A DNA stretch of 64,000 nucleotides from Aureibaculum flavum (GCF_016406085.1 NZ_JAEHFJ010000002.1:186001-250000); one strand, 5' to 3'; counted from the first letter of the stretch, positions 33,501 to 42,442 are shown. Program-made: numbers and translations. The notes: generated by a model not told the origin, from the letters alone.

Positions 33501-34844
33501 AATCAACACATTATTTACATGCTGCTCATTTTCTTGATTATGGTTATTTAATTCTATATAAAAATCATCTCCAAAGGTATCTTTCCACCAAACCAGTGCT
33601 TCCTCGGCTTGATTTTCACCCATATTAAGAATCTTTGAGGCAATTTCCCCATAAATATTACCACTCAATACAATGATATCTTCTTTGTATTTTTCAACAA
33701 TGGTTTTATCTATTCTAGGTACATAATAAAAGCCATCAACATAAGCTGTGGATGCCATTTTCGCTAAATTATGATATCCATTTTTATTTTTGGCCAACAA
33801 GACCATTTGGTAACCATTATCCTTTACCGATTTGTTTTTGTGATCTTCACAAACAAAAAATTCACAACCTACAATCGGTTTAATTTGATGCTCATTATTT
33901 TTATTACTACTTAAAGCTTCCTTTACAAAGTAAAAAGCACCCATCATATTACCTGTATCCGTCAAACCTACGGCTGGCATTTTGTTTTTTACTGCTGTTT
34001 CTACAAGTTTTTTTATACTCGCTGTTGATTGTAAAATGGAAAATTGAGAATGATTGTGTAAATGAGAAAACGCAAAATCATCTAAGTTTATATCTGAATT
34101 AGATGCTGTACTTCCAGATTGTCCCTCTGCTTTTTCACTCTTTTTTCTTAGTTTTTTACTCTCTTTTTTAAGGTTTGTATGTTTAAGACCTATCAGCTCT
34201 ATTTCTTTAGGATTTTCTCTCGAAAATTCTTCAAAATACTTGGCATCAACATCTAATTCTTCTTTGGTATATAAACGTCTTCTAATCAGCTCAAAAAAGC
34301 ATCGTGTGGTGGCTTCAACATCCGCGGTAGCATTGTGAGCTTCAGCAAAAGGAGCATTAAATAAATGTTGGTGTAATTCTGTTAATGTTGGTAATTTAAA
34401 CTTACCTCCTCTACCTCCAGGTATTTGACATAACGTAGCGGTTTTCTCAGTACAGGTATCTAACAGCGGTAAATCATTCAACGGCGTCTCAATGCCTTGA
34501 CGATAATATTCACTCCCCATAATATTCAAGTCAAAACCAACATTCTGACCAACCACAAAAGTTGTTTTTGAAAGAGCCTCATTAAATAACTTTAATACGG
34601 TATCTAACTCTTCCCCTTTTGATGCTGCTAACTCTGTAGAAATACCATGAATTTGTTCCGCATCATAAGGAATATTAAATCCTTCTGGTTTAATTAAATA
34701 CTCATGACTTTCTATCAATTTACCGCACTTATCATGTGTTTGCCACGCTATCTGAACACACCTTGGCCAATTATCGGTATCGGTAATTGGGGCATTCCAT
34801 TTTTTAGGCAATCCGGTAGTTTCGGTGTCAAAAATTAAGTACAT
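30525..34844 (-). CDS. dnaE: DNA polymerase III subunit alpha with N-terminal 3'-5' exonuclease domain
   Basis: This 1439-residue replicative polymerase is extended at the N-terminus compared with the roughly 1160 of E. coli DnaE. Residues 1-190 form a DEDDh exonuclease (FDTETTGLP, and EAHNATADVEAT with the His/Asp pair), so proofreading is built in. A Ser/Lys-rich linker leads to the PHP domain (HLHNHSQFS near 258). The polymerase catalytic PDIDIDF motif sits near 668-674, followed by the finger and tau-binding regions. An OB-fold (LTIAGIVTDVQHRVSKNGKGW) lies near the C-terminus. The fusion is usual in Bacteroidota. The gene is single and convergent with the acidic protein gene. Confidence 0.97.
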   Translation of the reverse strand: MYLIFDTETTGLPKKWNAPITDTDNWPRCVQIAWQTHDKCGKLIESHEYLIKPEGFNIPYDAEQIHGISTELAASKGEELDTVLKLFNEALSKTTFVVGQNVGFDLNIMGSEYYRQGIETPLNDLPLLDTCTEKTATLCQIPGGRGGKFKLPTLTELHQHLFNAPFAEAHNATADVEATTRCFFELIRRRLYTKEELDVDAKYFEEFSRENPKEIELIGLKHTNLKKESKKLRKKSEKAEGQSGSTASNSDINLDDFAFSHLHNHSQFSILQSTASIKKLVETAVKNKMPAVGLTDTGNMMGAFYFVKEALSSNKNNEHQIKPIVGCEFFVCEDHKNKSVKDNGYQMVLLAKNKNGYHNLAKMASTAYVDGFYYVPRIDKTIVEKYKEDIIVLSGNIYGEIASKILNMGENQAEEALVWWKDTFGDDFYIELNNHNQENEQHVNNVLIDFSKKHDIKLIAANNTYYINKSDADSHDILLCVKDGEKVATPKGRGRGFRYGLPNEEYYFKSQEEMKQLFRHTPEAIVNIEEIVDKIEVYTLQRDVLLPKFDIPEQFVDPKDAEDGGVRGENAFLKHLTFEGAEKRYGKLDKEKQERLDFELEIIEKTGYPGYFLIVWDFILEARKMGVSVGPGRGSAAGSAVAYCLWITNIDPIKYDLLFERFLNPDRVSLPDIDIDFDDEGRQKVIDFVIEKYGASQVAQIITYGTMAAKSSIRDTARVLDLPLQDADRIAKLIPNTKLAHIFGEDPKSIAKIKALRSEEVVNVNELRNLAEGHGIVAETITQAVALEGSVRNTGTHACGVIITPEDITNLIPVATAKGSDLYVTQFDNNVVEDAGLLKMDFLGLKTLTLIKDAVKIIKAIHGVDLDPDEFPLDDVKTYELFQRGETVGIFQYESPGMQKHMKSLRPTEFADLIAMNALYRPGPMEYIPLFINRKHGTEAIEYDLPEMEEYLKETYGVTVYQEQVMLLSQKLAGFTKGEADGLRKAMGKKIFALLEKLKPKFIAGGTKNGHPEDALEKIWKDWEAFAAYAFNKSHSTCYAYIAYQTAYLKAHYPAEYMAAVLSNNMNDIKQVTFFMDECRRAGIEVLSPDVNESFYKFAVNNEGAIRFGMGAVRGVGANAVEAIVSERKENGPYTSIFDMAKRVDLRSTNKKAFDGLVLAGAFDSFIETHRAQYFEHDERGQTFIERAIRFGHKYQENKNSAQISMFGETSEIQFEEPIIPDCEPWGVMEKLAKEKEMIGIYISGHPLDDFKTEIKYFCNAPISSFNDLPSLVNKDLTIAGIVTDVQHRVSKNGKGWALFTIEDYSEAYEFRMFGEEYLRYKHFLIPNSFLHVKISVRKGWREGDVRIQFNNIQMLQDVLDLLANKLTLQLDILELTDQRINTLEEILEDHKGKDVLNFLVFDREEKLKLQMPSRSAKVKISQDLLNELDTRNLRYKLN

Positions 34845-35120
34845 AAATAGAAGTGATTTTTATTGCGAGAACGGGTTTAAAACTACCCTTATTTCGAATG
34901 TTTAAAATTAGTGTTTTAATTGTTTTTTTTGATCAGATTTTTAAGGATTTTATTAACAGGGAATTTTAACGTCAATTGCATGAGAGAATAGCTCGAATAG
35001 ACTACTGAAACATTTTTTAAACAGGACAGTAAAACCCTCAAACCAAACTCCTTATTCTTCTTAAAATTGAAAACGGAACATTACTTTAGTTTTAGTTCAA
35101 AAATTAAATTTAAAAACCTT

Positions 35121-35128
35121 TATATTTG
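35121..35128 (+). promoter_or_regulatory. Bacteroidota -7 element for the BNR-repeat protein
   Basis: TATATTTG matches TAnnTTTG, 28 bp upstream of the ATG at 35157. It lies in the 312-bp gap 34845-35156, which otherwise shows only A/T-rich sequence and no gene. A dnaE promoter on the other strand could not be picked out. Confidence 0.6.
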
Positions 35129-35156
35129 AACATCGACAAAAAACAAACCTACCAAC

Positions 35157-37934
35157 ATGAAAAACAAGTTCCTTTTTCTATCCTTCTTATTTCTTTCTTT
35201 TAATTTTTTCGGACAATCTATCGTCAAAAACGTACCATTTACTAATATTGGCCCCACGGTGATGAGTGGTCGTGTGGTAGATTTTGATGTAAACCCTGAC
35301 CAGCCTACTGAATTTTATGTAGCCTATGCTTCTGGAGGTTTATGGTATACAAATAATAACGGCACTTCATTTACTGCTGTTACCGAAACGGCTCCAACCC
35401 AAAATATGGGTGATGTTGCTGTTGACTGGAAATCAGGCACAATTTATATTGGAACTGGAGAAAGCAATTCCTCTCGTTCTTCTTATGCGGGCGTTGGAAT
35501 TTTAAAAAGTACCGACAAAGGTAAAACGTGGACAAACGTTGGCTTACCAGATTCGCATCATATTGGTAGAATGATAATCAATAAAAACAATACTGATGAA
35601 GTGGTTGTTGGTGCTATTGGACATCTTTATTCTTCAAATGCTGAACGTGGTATTTTTAAAACTACAGATGGTGGAAAATCGTGGAATAATGTACTATTTA
35701 TTGATAATAATACGGGGGTAATAGACATTTCTGTCTCTCCGACCAATCCTGATGTAATGTATGCAGCTTCTTGGGAAAGAACAAGAAAAGCATGGGACTT
35801 TGATGGTGACGGAGAACATTCAGCAATATATAAAAGTACAGACGCAGGTTCTACTTGGACTAAAATGACCGATACTAAAAGTGGTTTTCCATCAGATGGT
35901 GGCGTTGGCCGAATTGGCTTAGCTGCATTTAGTGATACCGTTATTTATGCTTTATTAGATAATCAAAATAGAAGACCTGCTGAGAAAAAAATTACATCTG
36001 AAGGTTTGAAAAAGGAAGATTTTGAAACCATGAGCACTGTTGATTTTTCAAAACTTGACAATAAAAAACTAGACGCATTTTTAAAAGCCAATCGTTTTGA
36101 TAAAAAATACACGGCCAAAAGTGTGAAAGAAAAAGTAGAAAATGGCAGTATAAAACTGATTGATTTATCAGTTTATTTAACCGATGCTAATTCAGTTATG
36201 TTTGACACTCCAGTCATTGGAGCTGAAGTTTACAAATCAACAGACGGCGGTAAAACGTGGTCAAAAACACACAAAGGTTTTATAGATGGTCTTTATAGTT
36301 CTTATGGTTATTACTTTGGTTTAATTGCCGTAAATACTAAAAATGAAGCTAAAGTTTATATAGGAGGTGTTCCTTTATTAAAATCAGTTGATGGGGGTAA
36401 AACTTTCGAATCAATTGGTAAAGAAAACGTACACTCAGATCATCAAGCCATTTGGGTGAACCCTAACTTAAACGGTCATGTTATTAATGGAAATGATGGA
36501 GGTGTTAACATTACCTATGATGATGGTGAAAACTGGACAAAAAACAACTCACTAGCAGTTGGGCAATATTATTATGTAAATGTTGATAATAAAAAACCAT
36601 ATAATGTTTACGGTGGTTTTCAAGATAATGGTGTTTGGTATGGCCCTAGCACATATAAGGCTTCTAAAAGTTGGGAAGGCACAGGACAATATCCTTATAA
36701 AAGAATTGGAGGTGGTGATGGCATGCAGGTTCAAATTGACAGTCGCGACAACAATCTTGTCTATTCTGGATCTCAGTTTGGTTATTACACCCGTCTTAAT
36801 ATAGAAACTGGCGAGCGTTTAAGCTTTAATCCAAAACACGAATTAGGCGATTCTCCATATCGTTATAATTGGCAAACACCAATTTTATTATCTCCTCACA
36901 ATCAGGATATTTTATATATGGCTGCTAATAAATTGTTACGCTCTATGGATAAAGGTGAAAATTTTGAAGTGATTTCGGGCGACTTAACCACAGGTGGTAA
37001 AAAAGGAAATGTGCCTTTTGGTACCATAGCTACAATTTCAGAAAGTCCTTTTCAATTTGGGATGATTTACACGGGTTCTGATGATGGATTAATTCAGCTA
37101 ACAAAAGATGGTGGTACTACTTGGTCAAAAATCTCTGATGACTTACCTCAAGGATTATGGGTGTCTCGTATCATTGCTTCACAACATGAAAAAAATCGTG
37201 TATACGCTACGTTAAATGGATATAGAAGTGACGATTTTAAAGCGTATGCTTTTATAAGTGAAGACATGGGTAATACATGGAAATCAATTGCAAACAGATT
37301 GCCTGATTATTCTATAAACGTAATTAAAGAAGACCCAACAGATGAAAACATATTGTATTTAGGAACAGACAATGAAGCCTTAGTAAGCTTTAATAAAGGA
37401 CAAAATTGGCACGTGTTTTCTAATGGAATTCCAAAAGTTGCTGTACACGATTTAGTCATCCAAGAACGAGAAAAAGATTTGATTATCGGTACACATGGAC
37501 GTTCACTTTATAAAGCGAATATTGCGACACTTGAACAATACAACACCGTAAAAAACAAAACGGTTGCTGTTTTTAAATTACCTGAAACGAGACACTCTTC
37601 ACGTTGGGGTAATTCTTGGAGTCAGTTTTCAAAACCATATCTACCTAATATTGAGGTTTCCTATTTTACATTAAACGCTGGTAATGTTACATTAGAAATA
37701 TTGGCCGATGAAAAAAATGTATTGTATAGTGAAACTTTAAAAACAGATAGTGGATTCAATTTCACCGATTACGATTTATCGGTTTCTGAAAAAAGTTTAA
37801 AAAGTTATTTTGGCAAAAATAAAATTGAAATCAAAAAAGCAGATAATGGGCAATATTATTTACCAAAAGGAGAATATCTATTGAAAGTTACTAGCGGAAA
37901 GGAAAGTGTGACGGAGAAGTTGGTGGTTAAATAA
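35157..37934 (+). CDS. secreted BNR/Asp-box (sortilin/VPS10-like) beta-propeller protein
   Basis: This 925-residue protein has signal peptide MKNKFLFLSFLFLSFNFFG. At least eight Asp-box motifs of the S-x-D-x-G-x-T-W type are visible (STDKGKTWTNV, TTDGGKSWNNV, STDAGSTWTKM, STDGGKTWSKT, TKDGGTTWSKI, SEDMGNTWKSI and others). Together they form one or two beta-propellers as in sialidases, sortilins and xyloglucanases. No sialidase catalytic set could be identified, so glycosidase activity is uncertain. The tail KGEYLLKVTSG...KLVVK is similar in style to type IX secretion sorting domains but short. It is monocistronic. Confidence 0.82.
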   Translation: MKNKFLFLSFLFLSFNFFGQSIVKNVPFTNIGPTVMSGRVVDFDVNPDQPTEFYVAYASGGLWYTNNNGTSFTAVTETAPTQNMGDVAVDWKSGTIYIGTGESNSSRSSYAGVGILKSTDKGKTWTNVGLPDSHHIGRMIINKNNTDEVVVGAIGHLYSSNAERGIFKTTDGGKSWNNVLFIDNNTGVIDISVSPTNPDVMYAASWERTRKAWDFDGDGEHSAIYKSTDAGSTWTKMTDTKSGFPSDGGVGRIGLAAFSDTVIYALLDNQNRRPAEKKITSEGLKKEDFETMSTVDFSKLDNKKLDAFLKANRFDKKYTAKSVKEKVENGSIKLIDLSVYLTDANSVMFDTPVIGAEVYKSTDGGKTWSKTHKGFIDGLYSSYGYYFGLIAVNTKNEAKVYIGGVPLLKSVDGGKTFESIGKENVHSDHQAIWVNPNLNGHVINGNDGGVNITYDDGENWTKNNSLAVGQYYYVNVDNKKPYNVYGGFQDNGVWYGPSTYKASKSWEGTGQYPYKRIGGGDGMQVQIDSRDNNLVYSGSQFGYYTRLNIETGERLSFNPKHELGDSPYRYNWQTPILLSPHNQDILYMAANKLLRSMDKGENFEVISGDLTTGGKKGNVPFGTIATISESPFQFGMIYTGSDDGLIQLTKDGGTTWSKISDDLPQGLWVSRIIASQHEKNRVYATLNGYRSDDFKAYAFISEDMGNTWKSIANRLPDYSINVIKEDPTDENILYLGTDNEALVSFNKGQNWHVFSNGIPKVAVHDLVIQEREKDLIIGTHGRSLYKANIATLEQYNTVKNKTVAVFKLPETRHSSRWGNSWSQFSKPYLPNIEVSYFTLNAGNVTLEILADEKNVLYSETLKTDSGFNFTDYDLSVSEKSLKSYFGKNKIEIKKADNGQYYLPKGEYLLKVTSGKESVTEKLVVK

Positions 37935-38046
37935 ACTCATTTTTCAAACCCTCAAATAATTGTTAAACTAAATTAAAAAAAAACGCATCATTTGTTATTT
38001 TTAATTAGTCATACTATGGAAGCATTAGAATGTAAAAGTGAAGTGA

Positions 38047-38799
38047 CTAACTTTTTTTTGTAATTATATTTCTCACCTTATTTAAATCTTCCAACGTATC
38101 CACTGCAATGGTTTCAAACTCTGTGGTGGCTACTTTTATCTTATTTCCATTTTCTAACCAGCGGTTTTGCTCTAAAGATTCTGCAATTTCAAGTGATGTC
38201 TGAGATAAATTGGCAAATTCTTCTAAAGCTGCAGGAGTAAACGCATACATACCGACATGTTTGTAAAAAGTATGTTGTTGCTGCCAATTTTTTTTATCAG
38301 CATCACGCACAAAAGGAATTACAGAGCGGCTAAAATACATGGCATTATTATTCTTATCCATCACTACAAAAACACCACCATCAAATACATTTTCCGATGC
38401 TTTTACAGGAATAACTAAAGTTGCCATTTGCGTTGATTTATCATCAAAGCAAGAAAGGATTTGATTGATTTGTTCTGGCTCTAACAAAGGTTCATCTCCT
38501 TGAATATTAATAACAACATCATAATCAACTCCTGAAGTAGATTTAAATATTTCATATGCTTCTAAACACCGGTTTGTACCAGTATTATGCTTGTCGGAAG
38601 TCATGACTACATTGCCTCCAAAAGCCTTTACCGCTTTTTCAATACGCTTATCATCAGTCGCAACTAAAACATCTGTCAATGCTTTTTTTGCCTGTTCGTA
38701 AACACGTTGAATCATGGGTTTTCCACAAATATCTAGTAAAGGTTTGCCTTCTAATCTTGTGGAGCCATATCGGGCAGGTAATATTCCTAAAATGTTCAT
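38047..38799 (-). CDS. kdsB: 3-deoxy-manno-octulosonate cytidylyltransferase
   Basis: This 250-residue enzyme makes CMP-Kdo from CTP and Kdo for lipopolysaccharide core synthesis, in the cytoplasm. The nucleotide-binding N-terminus NILGILPARYGSTRLEGKPL is diagnostic. The VATDDKRIEKAV, NIQGDEPLLEPEQI and KHVGMYAFTPAAL blocks follow. The ATG at 38797-38799 gives this canonical N-terminus; a 14-residue upstream extension in frame is not needed. The gene is single, divergent from rpsP. Confidence 0.95.
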   Translation of the reverse strand: MNILGILPARYGSTRLEGKPLLDICGKPMIQRVYEQAKKALTDVLVATDDKRIEKAVKAFGGNVVMTSDKHNTGTNRCLEAYEIFKSTSGVDYDVVINIQGDEPLLEPEQINQILSCFDDKSTQMATLVIPVKASENVFDGGVFVVMDKNNNAMYFSRSVIPFVRDADKKNWQQQHTFYKHVGMYAFTPAALEEFANLSQTSLEIAESLEQNRWLENGNKIKVATTEFETIAVDTLEDLNKVRNIITKKS

Positions 38800-38960
38800 G
38801 ATATTTTTTATGTATTTACAAATATGCCAATTAAAATTCATTTATAAAATCAAATGATTAGATTTATAACATACTACAGACCAAAGACAACTAAAATTCT
38901 CATCAAGAGCAAGGGAATTAAAAAAACGCTATCAACATACTTTATAACAAAAAAACGTAG

Positions 38961-38968
38961 TATATTTG
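38961..38968 (+). promoter_or_regulatory. Bacteroidota -7 element for rpsP
   Basis: TATATTTG matches TAnnTTTG and lies 69 bp before the rpsP ATG at 39038. The leader of about 60 nt contains two tiny hairpins (CACTT...AAGTG and AAGGT...ACCTT). Confidence 0.6.
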
Positions 38969-39037
38969 CAGCCCACTTCGAGAAAGTGAATAAATCATTA
39001 ATAATCAAGGTCGTGTACCTTAAATAATTAACAACAA

Positions 39038-39631
39038 ATGCCAGTAAAAATTAGATTACAAAGACACGGTAAAAAAGGAAAACCATTCTATTGGATCGTT
39101 GCAGCAGATGCTCGTTCAAAAAGAGATGGTAAGTCTTTAGAAAAATTAGGAACGTACAACCCAAATACTAATCCTGCAACAATCAATTTAGATATTGATG
39201 GTGCTGTAAAATGGTTACAAAATGGAGCTCAACCTACTGATACTGCAAAAGCAATTTTGTCGTATAAAGGTGCTTTATTAAAAAATCATTTAGCTGGTGG
39301 TGTTAGAAAAGGTGCTTTAACTGAAGAACAAGCTGAAGAAAAATTCCAAGCTTGGTTAGATGATAAAGCAAAAAGAGTTGATGCTAAAGTTGATGGCTTA
39401 TCTAAAGCTGATGCTCAAGTAAAAGCTAAAGCTCTAGAAGCTGAAAAAGAAGCTAACGAAGCTAGAATTGCTAAAAACGCACCTGCTCCTGTAGTAGCTG
39501 AAGTTGAAGCACCTACTGAAGAAGCTGTTGAAGAAGCTCCTCAAACTATTGACGAAGCTGCTGCTGAAGCTCAAGAAGCTCCAGTTGCTGAAAAAGTTGA
39601 AGAAGTAAAAGCTTCTAAAGAAGAAGAATAA
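39038..39631 (+). CDS. rpsP: 30S ribosomal protein S16 with long acidic/Ala-rich C-terminal extension
   Basis: The first about 85 residues are standard S16 (MPVKIRLQRHGKKGKPFYWI, LGTYNPNTNPATINLD). Typical S16 proteins have 80-95 residues; this one has 197. The extra C-terminal half is mostly Ala, Glu, Lys and Val (EVEAPTEEAVEEAPQT, EKVEEVKASKEEE) and is likely disordered. Long S16 tails occur in Bacteroidota, and their role is not known to me. It is the first gene of an rpsP-rimM-trmN6 run and is followed by a terminator-like hairpin. Confidence 0.95.
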   Translation: MPVKIRLQRHGKKGKPFYWIVAADARSKRDGKSLEKLGTYNPNTNPATINLDIDGAVKWLQNGAQPTDTAKAILSYKGALLKNHLAGGVRKGALTEEQAEEKFQAWLDDKAKRVDAKVDGLSKADAQVKAKALEAEKEANEARIAKNAPAPVVAEVEAPTEEAVEEAPQTIDEAAAEAQEAPVAEKVEEVKASKEEE

Positions 39632-39656
39632 ATTTATTTATTATATCTTATATTTA

Positions 39657-39684
39657 AAGCCTGACAAATTTTGTCGGGCTTTTT
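39657..39684 (+). terminator. rho-independent terminator or attenuator between rpsP and rimM
   Basis: AAGCCTGACAA and TTGTCGGGCTT form a stem (one G-U pair) with an ATT loop, followed by TTTTT. It sits in the 63-bp spacer before the rimM ATG, so part of the rpsP transcripts may stop here. This would make more S16 than RimM. Confidence 0.8.
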
Positions 39685-39694
39685 AATTTTTATT

Positions 39695-40225
39695 ATGCAA
39701 AAAAAAGATTGTTTCTATTTAGGAAAAGTAGTTAGAAAACACAGTTTTAAAGGAGAAGTCGTTATTAAGTTAGATACGGATGAGCCAGACTTGTATCAAA
39801 ATATGGATGCCGTATTTTTAGAAGCTGGTAATAACTTTATTCCCTTTTTTATAGAGAAAAGCCTTTTACAAAAAGGTAATCAACTTCGTGTACAGTTCGA
39901 AAACTTTACCACAGAAGAAGATGCAGATTCTATTATGAAATGTGGTGTGTATCTGCCTTTAACCTTATTACCAAAACTAACCGGAAATAAATTTTACTAT
40001 CACGAAGTAATTGGGTTTACTATTGAAGATGTAAATTACGGCAACGTTGGTAGTCTAGTAGGGGTTAATGACAAAACAGCTCAACCTCTTTTTATAATTG
40101 AGAATGGAGACAAAGAAGTTTTGATTCCCATGATAGATGACTTTATAAAAAAAGTAGATAGAGCTAACAAAAAGATTGTTGTGGAAACTCCTGAGGGATT
40201 AATTGAAATGTATTTAGATGAATAA
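39695..40225 (+). CDS. rimM: ribosome maturation factor RimM
   Basis: This 176-residue protein assists 16S rRNA processing and 30S head assembly by contacting S19. The N-terminal beta-barrel begins DCFYLGKVVRKHSFKGEVVIK. The C-terminal PRC-barrel includes EVIGFTIEDVNYGNVGSL and VLIPMIDDFIKKVDRANKKI. The ATG at 39695 lies just after the hairpin T-tract. A TTG-initiated extension into the hairpin was rejected. Its last codons overlap the trmN6 start by 8 bp. Confidence 0.93.
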   Translation: MQKKDCFYLGKVVRKHSFKGEVVIKLDTDEPDLYQNMDAVFLEAGNNFIPFFIEKSLLQKGNQLRVQFENFTTEEDADSIMKCGVYLPLTLLPKLTGNKFYYHEVIGFTIEDVNYGNVGSLVGVNDKTAQPLFIIENGDKEVLIPMIDDFIKKVDRANKKIVVETPEGLIEMYLDE

Positions 40226-40931
40226 ACTCTTTTCATTCAAACAATTCACCGTCAATCAAGACCAATGTGCAATGAAAATTGGCACTGATGGTGTGTTATT
40301 AGGTGCTTGGACTTCTATAAAGCACCATCCTGAATCAATATTAGACATTGGAACAGGAACTGGTATTATTGCATTACAATTGGCTCAACGAAGTGATGCT
40401 GAAATTATTGATGCCATAGAAATTGACGACAGTGCTTTTGAACAAGCCGTTGAAAATTTTGAAAACTCACCTTGGGGTGATCGATTATTTTGCTATCATG
40501 CTTCTTTGGAAGAATTTACAAATGAGATTGATGACAACTATGATTTGATAATTTCAAATCCCCCATTTTATAACGATGCGTTTCAAAGTGACGACAATGC
40601 TAGAAACACAGCTCGTTTCACAGATTCATTACCTTTTGATATACTTCTTAAATCGGTGTCTAAACTCTTAAGTAGCCATGGTGTTTTTACCGTTATTATA
40701 CCCTTTAAAGAAGAAGAAAATTTTATAAACTTAGCAAAAGAACACAACCTTTTCGTCAACACTATCTGTAACGTAAAAGGCACACCAACTTCTGATATTA
40801 AAAGAAGTTTATTAGAATTTTCATTTACAGAAAATGAAGTAATTATTGAAGATCTGGTAATTGAAACAACTAGACATCAATACACGGACACTTATATTGA
40901 ATTGGTAAAGGACTTTTATTTAAAAATGTAA
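40218..40931 (+). CDS. trmN6: tRNA1(Val) adenine-37 N6-methyltransferase
   Basis: This 237-residue SAM-dependent enzyme methylates the base 3' of the anticodon in one valine tRNA. Motif I is ILDIGTGTGIIALQLAQ at residues 41-57. The N6-adenine catalytic motif NPPF is at 114-117 (IISNPPFYND). The opening FSFKQFTVNQDQCAMKIGTD is also typical of the YfiC/TrmN6 family. It overlaps rimM by 8 bp. Its stop abuts the convergent saccharopine-dehydrogenase-like gene with no spacer. Confidence 0.9.
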   Translation: MNKLFSFKQFTVNQDQCAMKIGTDGVLLGAWTSIKHHPESILDIGTGTGIIALQLAQRSDAEIIDAIEIDDSAFEQAVENFENSPWGDRLFCYHASLEEFTNEIDDNYDLIISNPPFYNDAFQSDDNARNTARFTDSLPFDILLKSVSKLLSSHGVFTVIIPFKEEENFINLAKEHNLFVNTICNVKGTPTSDIKRSLLEFSFTENEVIIEDLVIETTRHQYTDTYIELVKDFYLKM

Positions 40932-42302
40932 TTAGCCAATAACGATATCTGGATTGTACCCTAAATAGGGTGTCTTAATTTCGTTAAACACAATTCCATG
41001 ACTTTCCAACTCTTTTAATATGGGATCATATACTTCTTTGGTTATTGGAATTTGAACACCTGGCGTCGTAATCTTTTTATTTAGAATTAATAGAGTCGCT
41101 ATAGCTACCGGTAAGCCTACCGTTTTTGCCATCGCCGTATAGGTTTGATCTTCACCAAGAACAACCATAGTCGATTCTATTTGACGTTTTTCGTTTTGAT
41201 ATTCATAACCAAATTTATGTTGCATTACAATCATGTCTTTGTCCTCTTTTTTCAAAGTCCAACTGTCCATTAGTATTTTCTGTAATACTTGTGCAGGTGT
41301 CGCATTTTTTAACCCAACTTTTTTTGTATGATCAAAAATATTTAACTCTAATAACTTCTCCCACATGATATCATCTTGGTCAATTTTTAAATAAGACCGT
41401 AATTTTAACTCCACAGAATCATGAGGATTATAAGCTAAAAAAGAATTTGTAAACTCGCGATAACTCATATGCTCTGAACCTTCTAACGTATAACTATCAT
41501 CTGTCATACCCAACTGTACAAACAAATTCCAAGCTCTCGAAAAACCAACACGTCTAATGGTACCTCTATACATTGTCAGTATATTTTCTAATCCATAGGT
41601 TTCAATATATTTCAAGGAATCTCTGTTGGCATAGGCTTCAAACTTTCCAACATTTGGCAGATTCAATATTTCTGTTCTCCTAAATAATTTATGATAGGGT
41701 ATGTATTTATAAGTACCTTCTTGTATAAATTTTGCAGCACCGCCTTGTCCAGCCAACACTACATTTCTAGGGTTCCATGTAAATTTGTAATTCCACAAAT
41801 TAGTATCACTCTCTGGAGCTACTAAACCACCAGTAAATGACTCAAACAATAACATTTTAGCGTCATTTTCTCTAATCCTATCAATAACTTTCATCGCACT
41901 CATGTGATCAACTCCTGGATCCAATCCAATCTCATTCATAAAGACCAACCCTTGTGCTTTAACCTCTTCATCTAAGGCCTTCATTTCGTCAGAGACATAA
42001 GAAGCAGTAACCATATTCTTTTTATACGTAATACAATCTTTAGCCACTTCAATATGAAATCTTGCGGGTAACATTGAAACTACAATGTCGGCATTTTTAA
42101 TAGCTGAAACTCGCGATTTTTCATCGAAAATATCAAGTACCATTGCTTTTGCATTTTCATGATTTTTTATGATAGATTCTGCTAAATCAATAGAAATATC
42201 TGCTATGGTAATCTGTAATTTTTCAGTTACAGATTTTTCCAATAAATATTTGATAAGTGAAGCAGATGAGCGACCTGCACCAATAATAAGAATGTTACGC
42301 AT
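40932..42302 (-). CDS. saccharopine dehydrogenase-family oxidoreductase
   Basis: This 456-residue NAD(P)-dependent enzyme is of the lysine-degradation or biosynthesis type (LYS9-like). The Rossmann start is RNILIIGAGRSSASLIKYLL at residues 2-21. The body carries VVSMLPARFHIEVAK, FMNEIGLDPGVDHMSAMKVI and PNVGKFEAYANRDSLKYIETYGL. The ATG at 42300-42302 gives the dinucleotide motif at the N-terminus; the longer frame does not. It may interconvert saccharopine and lysine plus oxoglutarate. A promoter-like element lies 49 bp upstream. Confidence 0.85.
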   Translation of the reverse strand: MRNILIIGAGRSSASLIKYLLEKSVTEKLQITIADISIDLAESIIKNHENAKAMVLDIFDEKSRVSAIKNADIVVSMLPARFHIEVAKDCITYKKNMVTASYVSDEMKALDEEVKAQGLVFMNEIGLDPGVDHMSAMKVIDRIRENDAKMLLFESFTGGLVAPESDTNLWNYKFTWNPRNVVLAGQGGAAKFIQEGTYKYIPYHKLFRRTEILNLPNVGKFEAYANRDSLKYIETYGLENILTMYRGTIRRVGFSRAWNLFVQLGMTDDSYTLEGSEHMSYREFTNSFLAYNPHDSVELKLRSYLKIDQDDIMWEKLLELNIFDHTKKVGLKNATPAQVLQKILMDSWTLKKEDKDMIVMQHKFGYEYQNEKRQIESTMVVLGEDQTYTAMAKTVGLPVAIATLLILNKKITTPGVQIPITKEVYDPILKELESHGIVFNEIKTPYLGYNPDIVIG

Positions 42303-42350
42303 AGATTTAAAAAATTGATTCACGAATGTATAAAATTTACTGACCATAAT

Positions 42351-42358
42351 CAAAAATA
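42351..42358 (-). promoter_or_regulatory. Bacteroidota -7 element for the saccharopine-dehydrogenase-like gene
   Basis: Minus-strand TATTTTTG matches TAnnTTTG, 49 bp upstream of the ATG at 42302. It supports the shorter gene model. Confidence 0.45.
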
Positions 42359-42434
42359 GAGCTTATCATTTTCTCGAATAAAAATAGTAGAAAACGTTAA
42401 AAACATTCACAAGTACGATGTTACAAATATGTAC

Positions 42435-42442
42435 TACTTTTG
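42435..42442 (+). promoter_or_regulatory. Bacteroidota -7 element for the DUF423 gene
   Basis: TACTTTTG matches TAnnTTTG, 21 bp before the ATG at 42464. A GAAAACGTT sequence about 40 bp upstream (42390-42398) resembles half of the pckA palindrome. Confidence 0.5.

Noticed and set aside
39671-39694. TTG-initiated eight-codon extension of rimM
   Set aside because: The extension begins inside the terminator hairpin. The ATG at 39695 matches the family's N-terminus.
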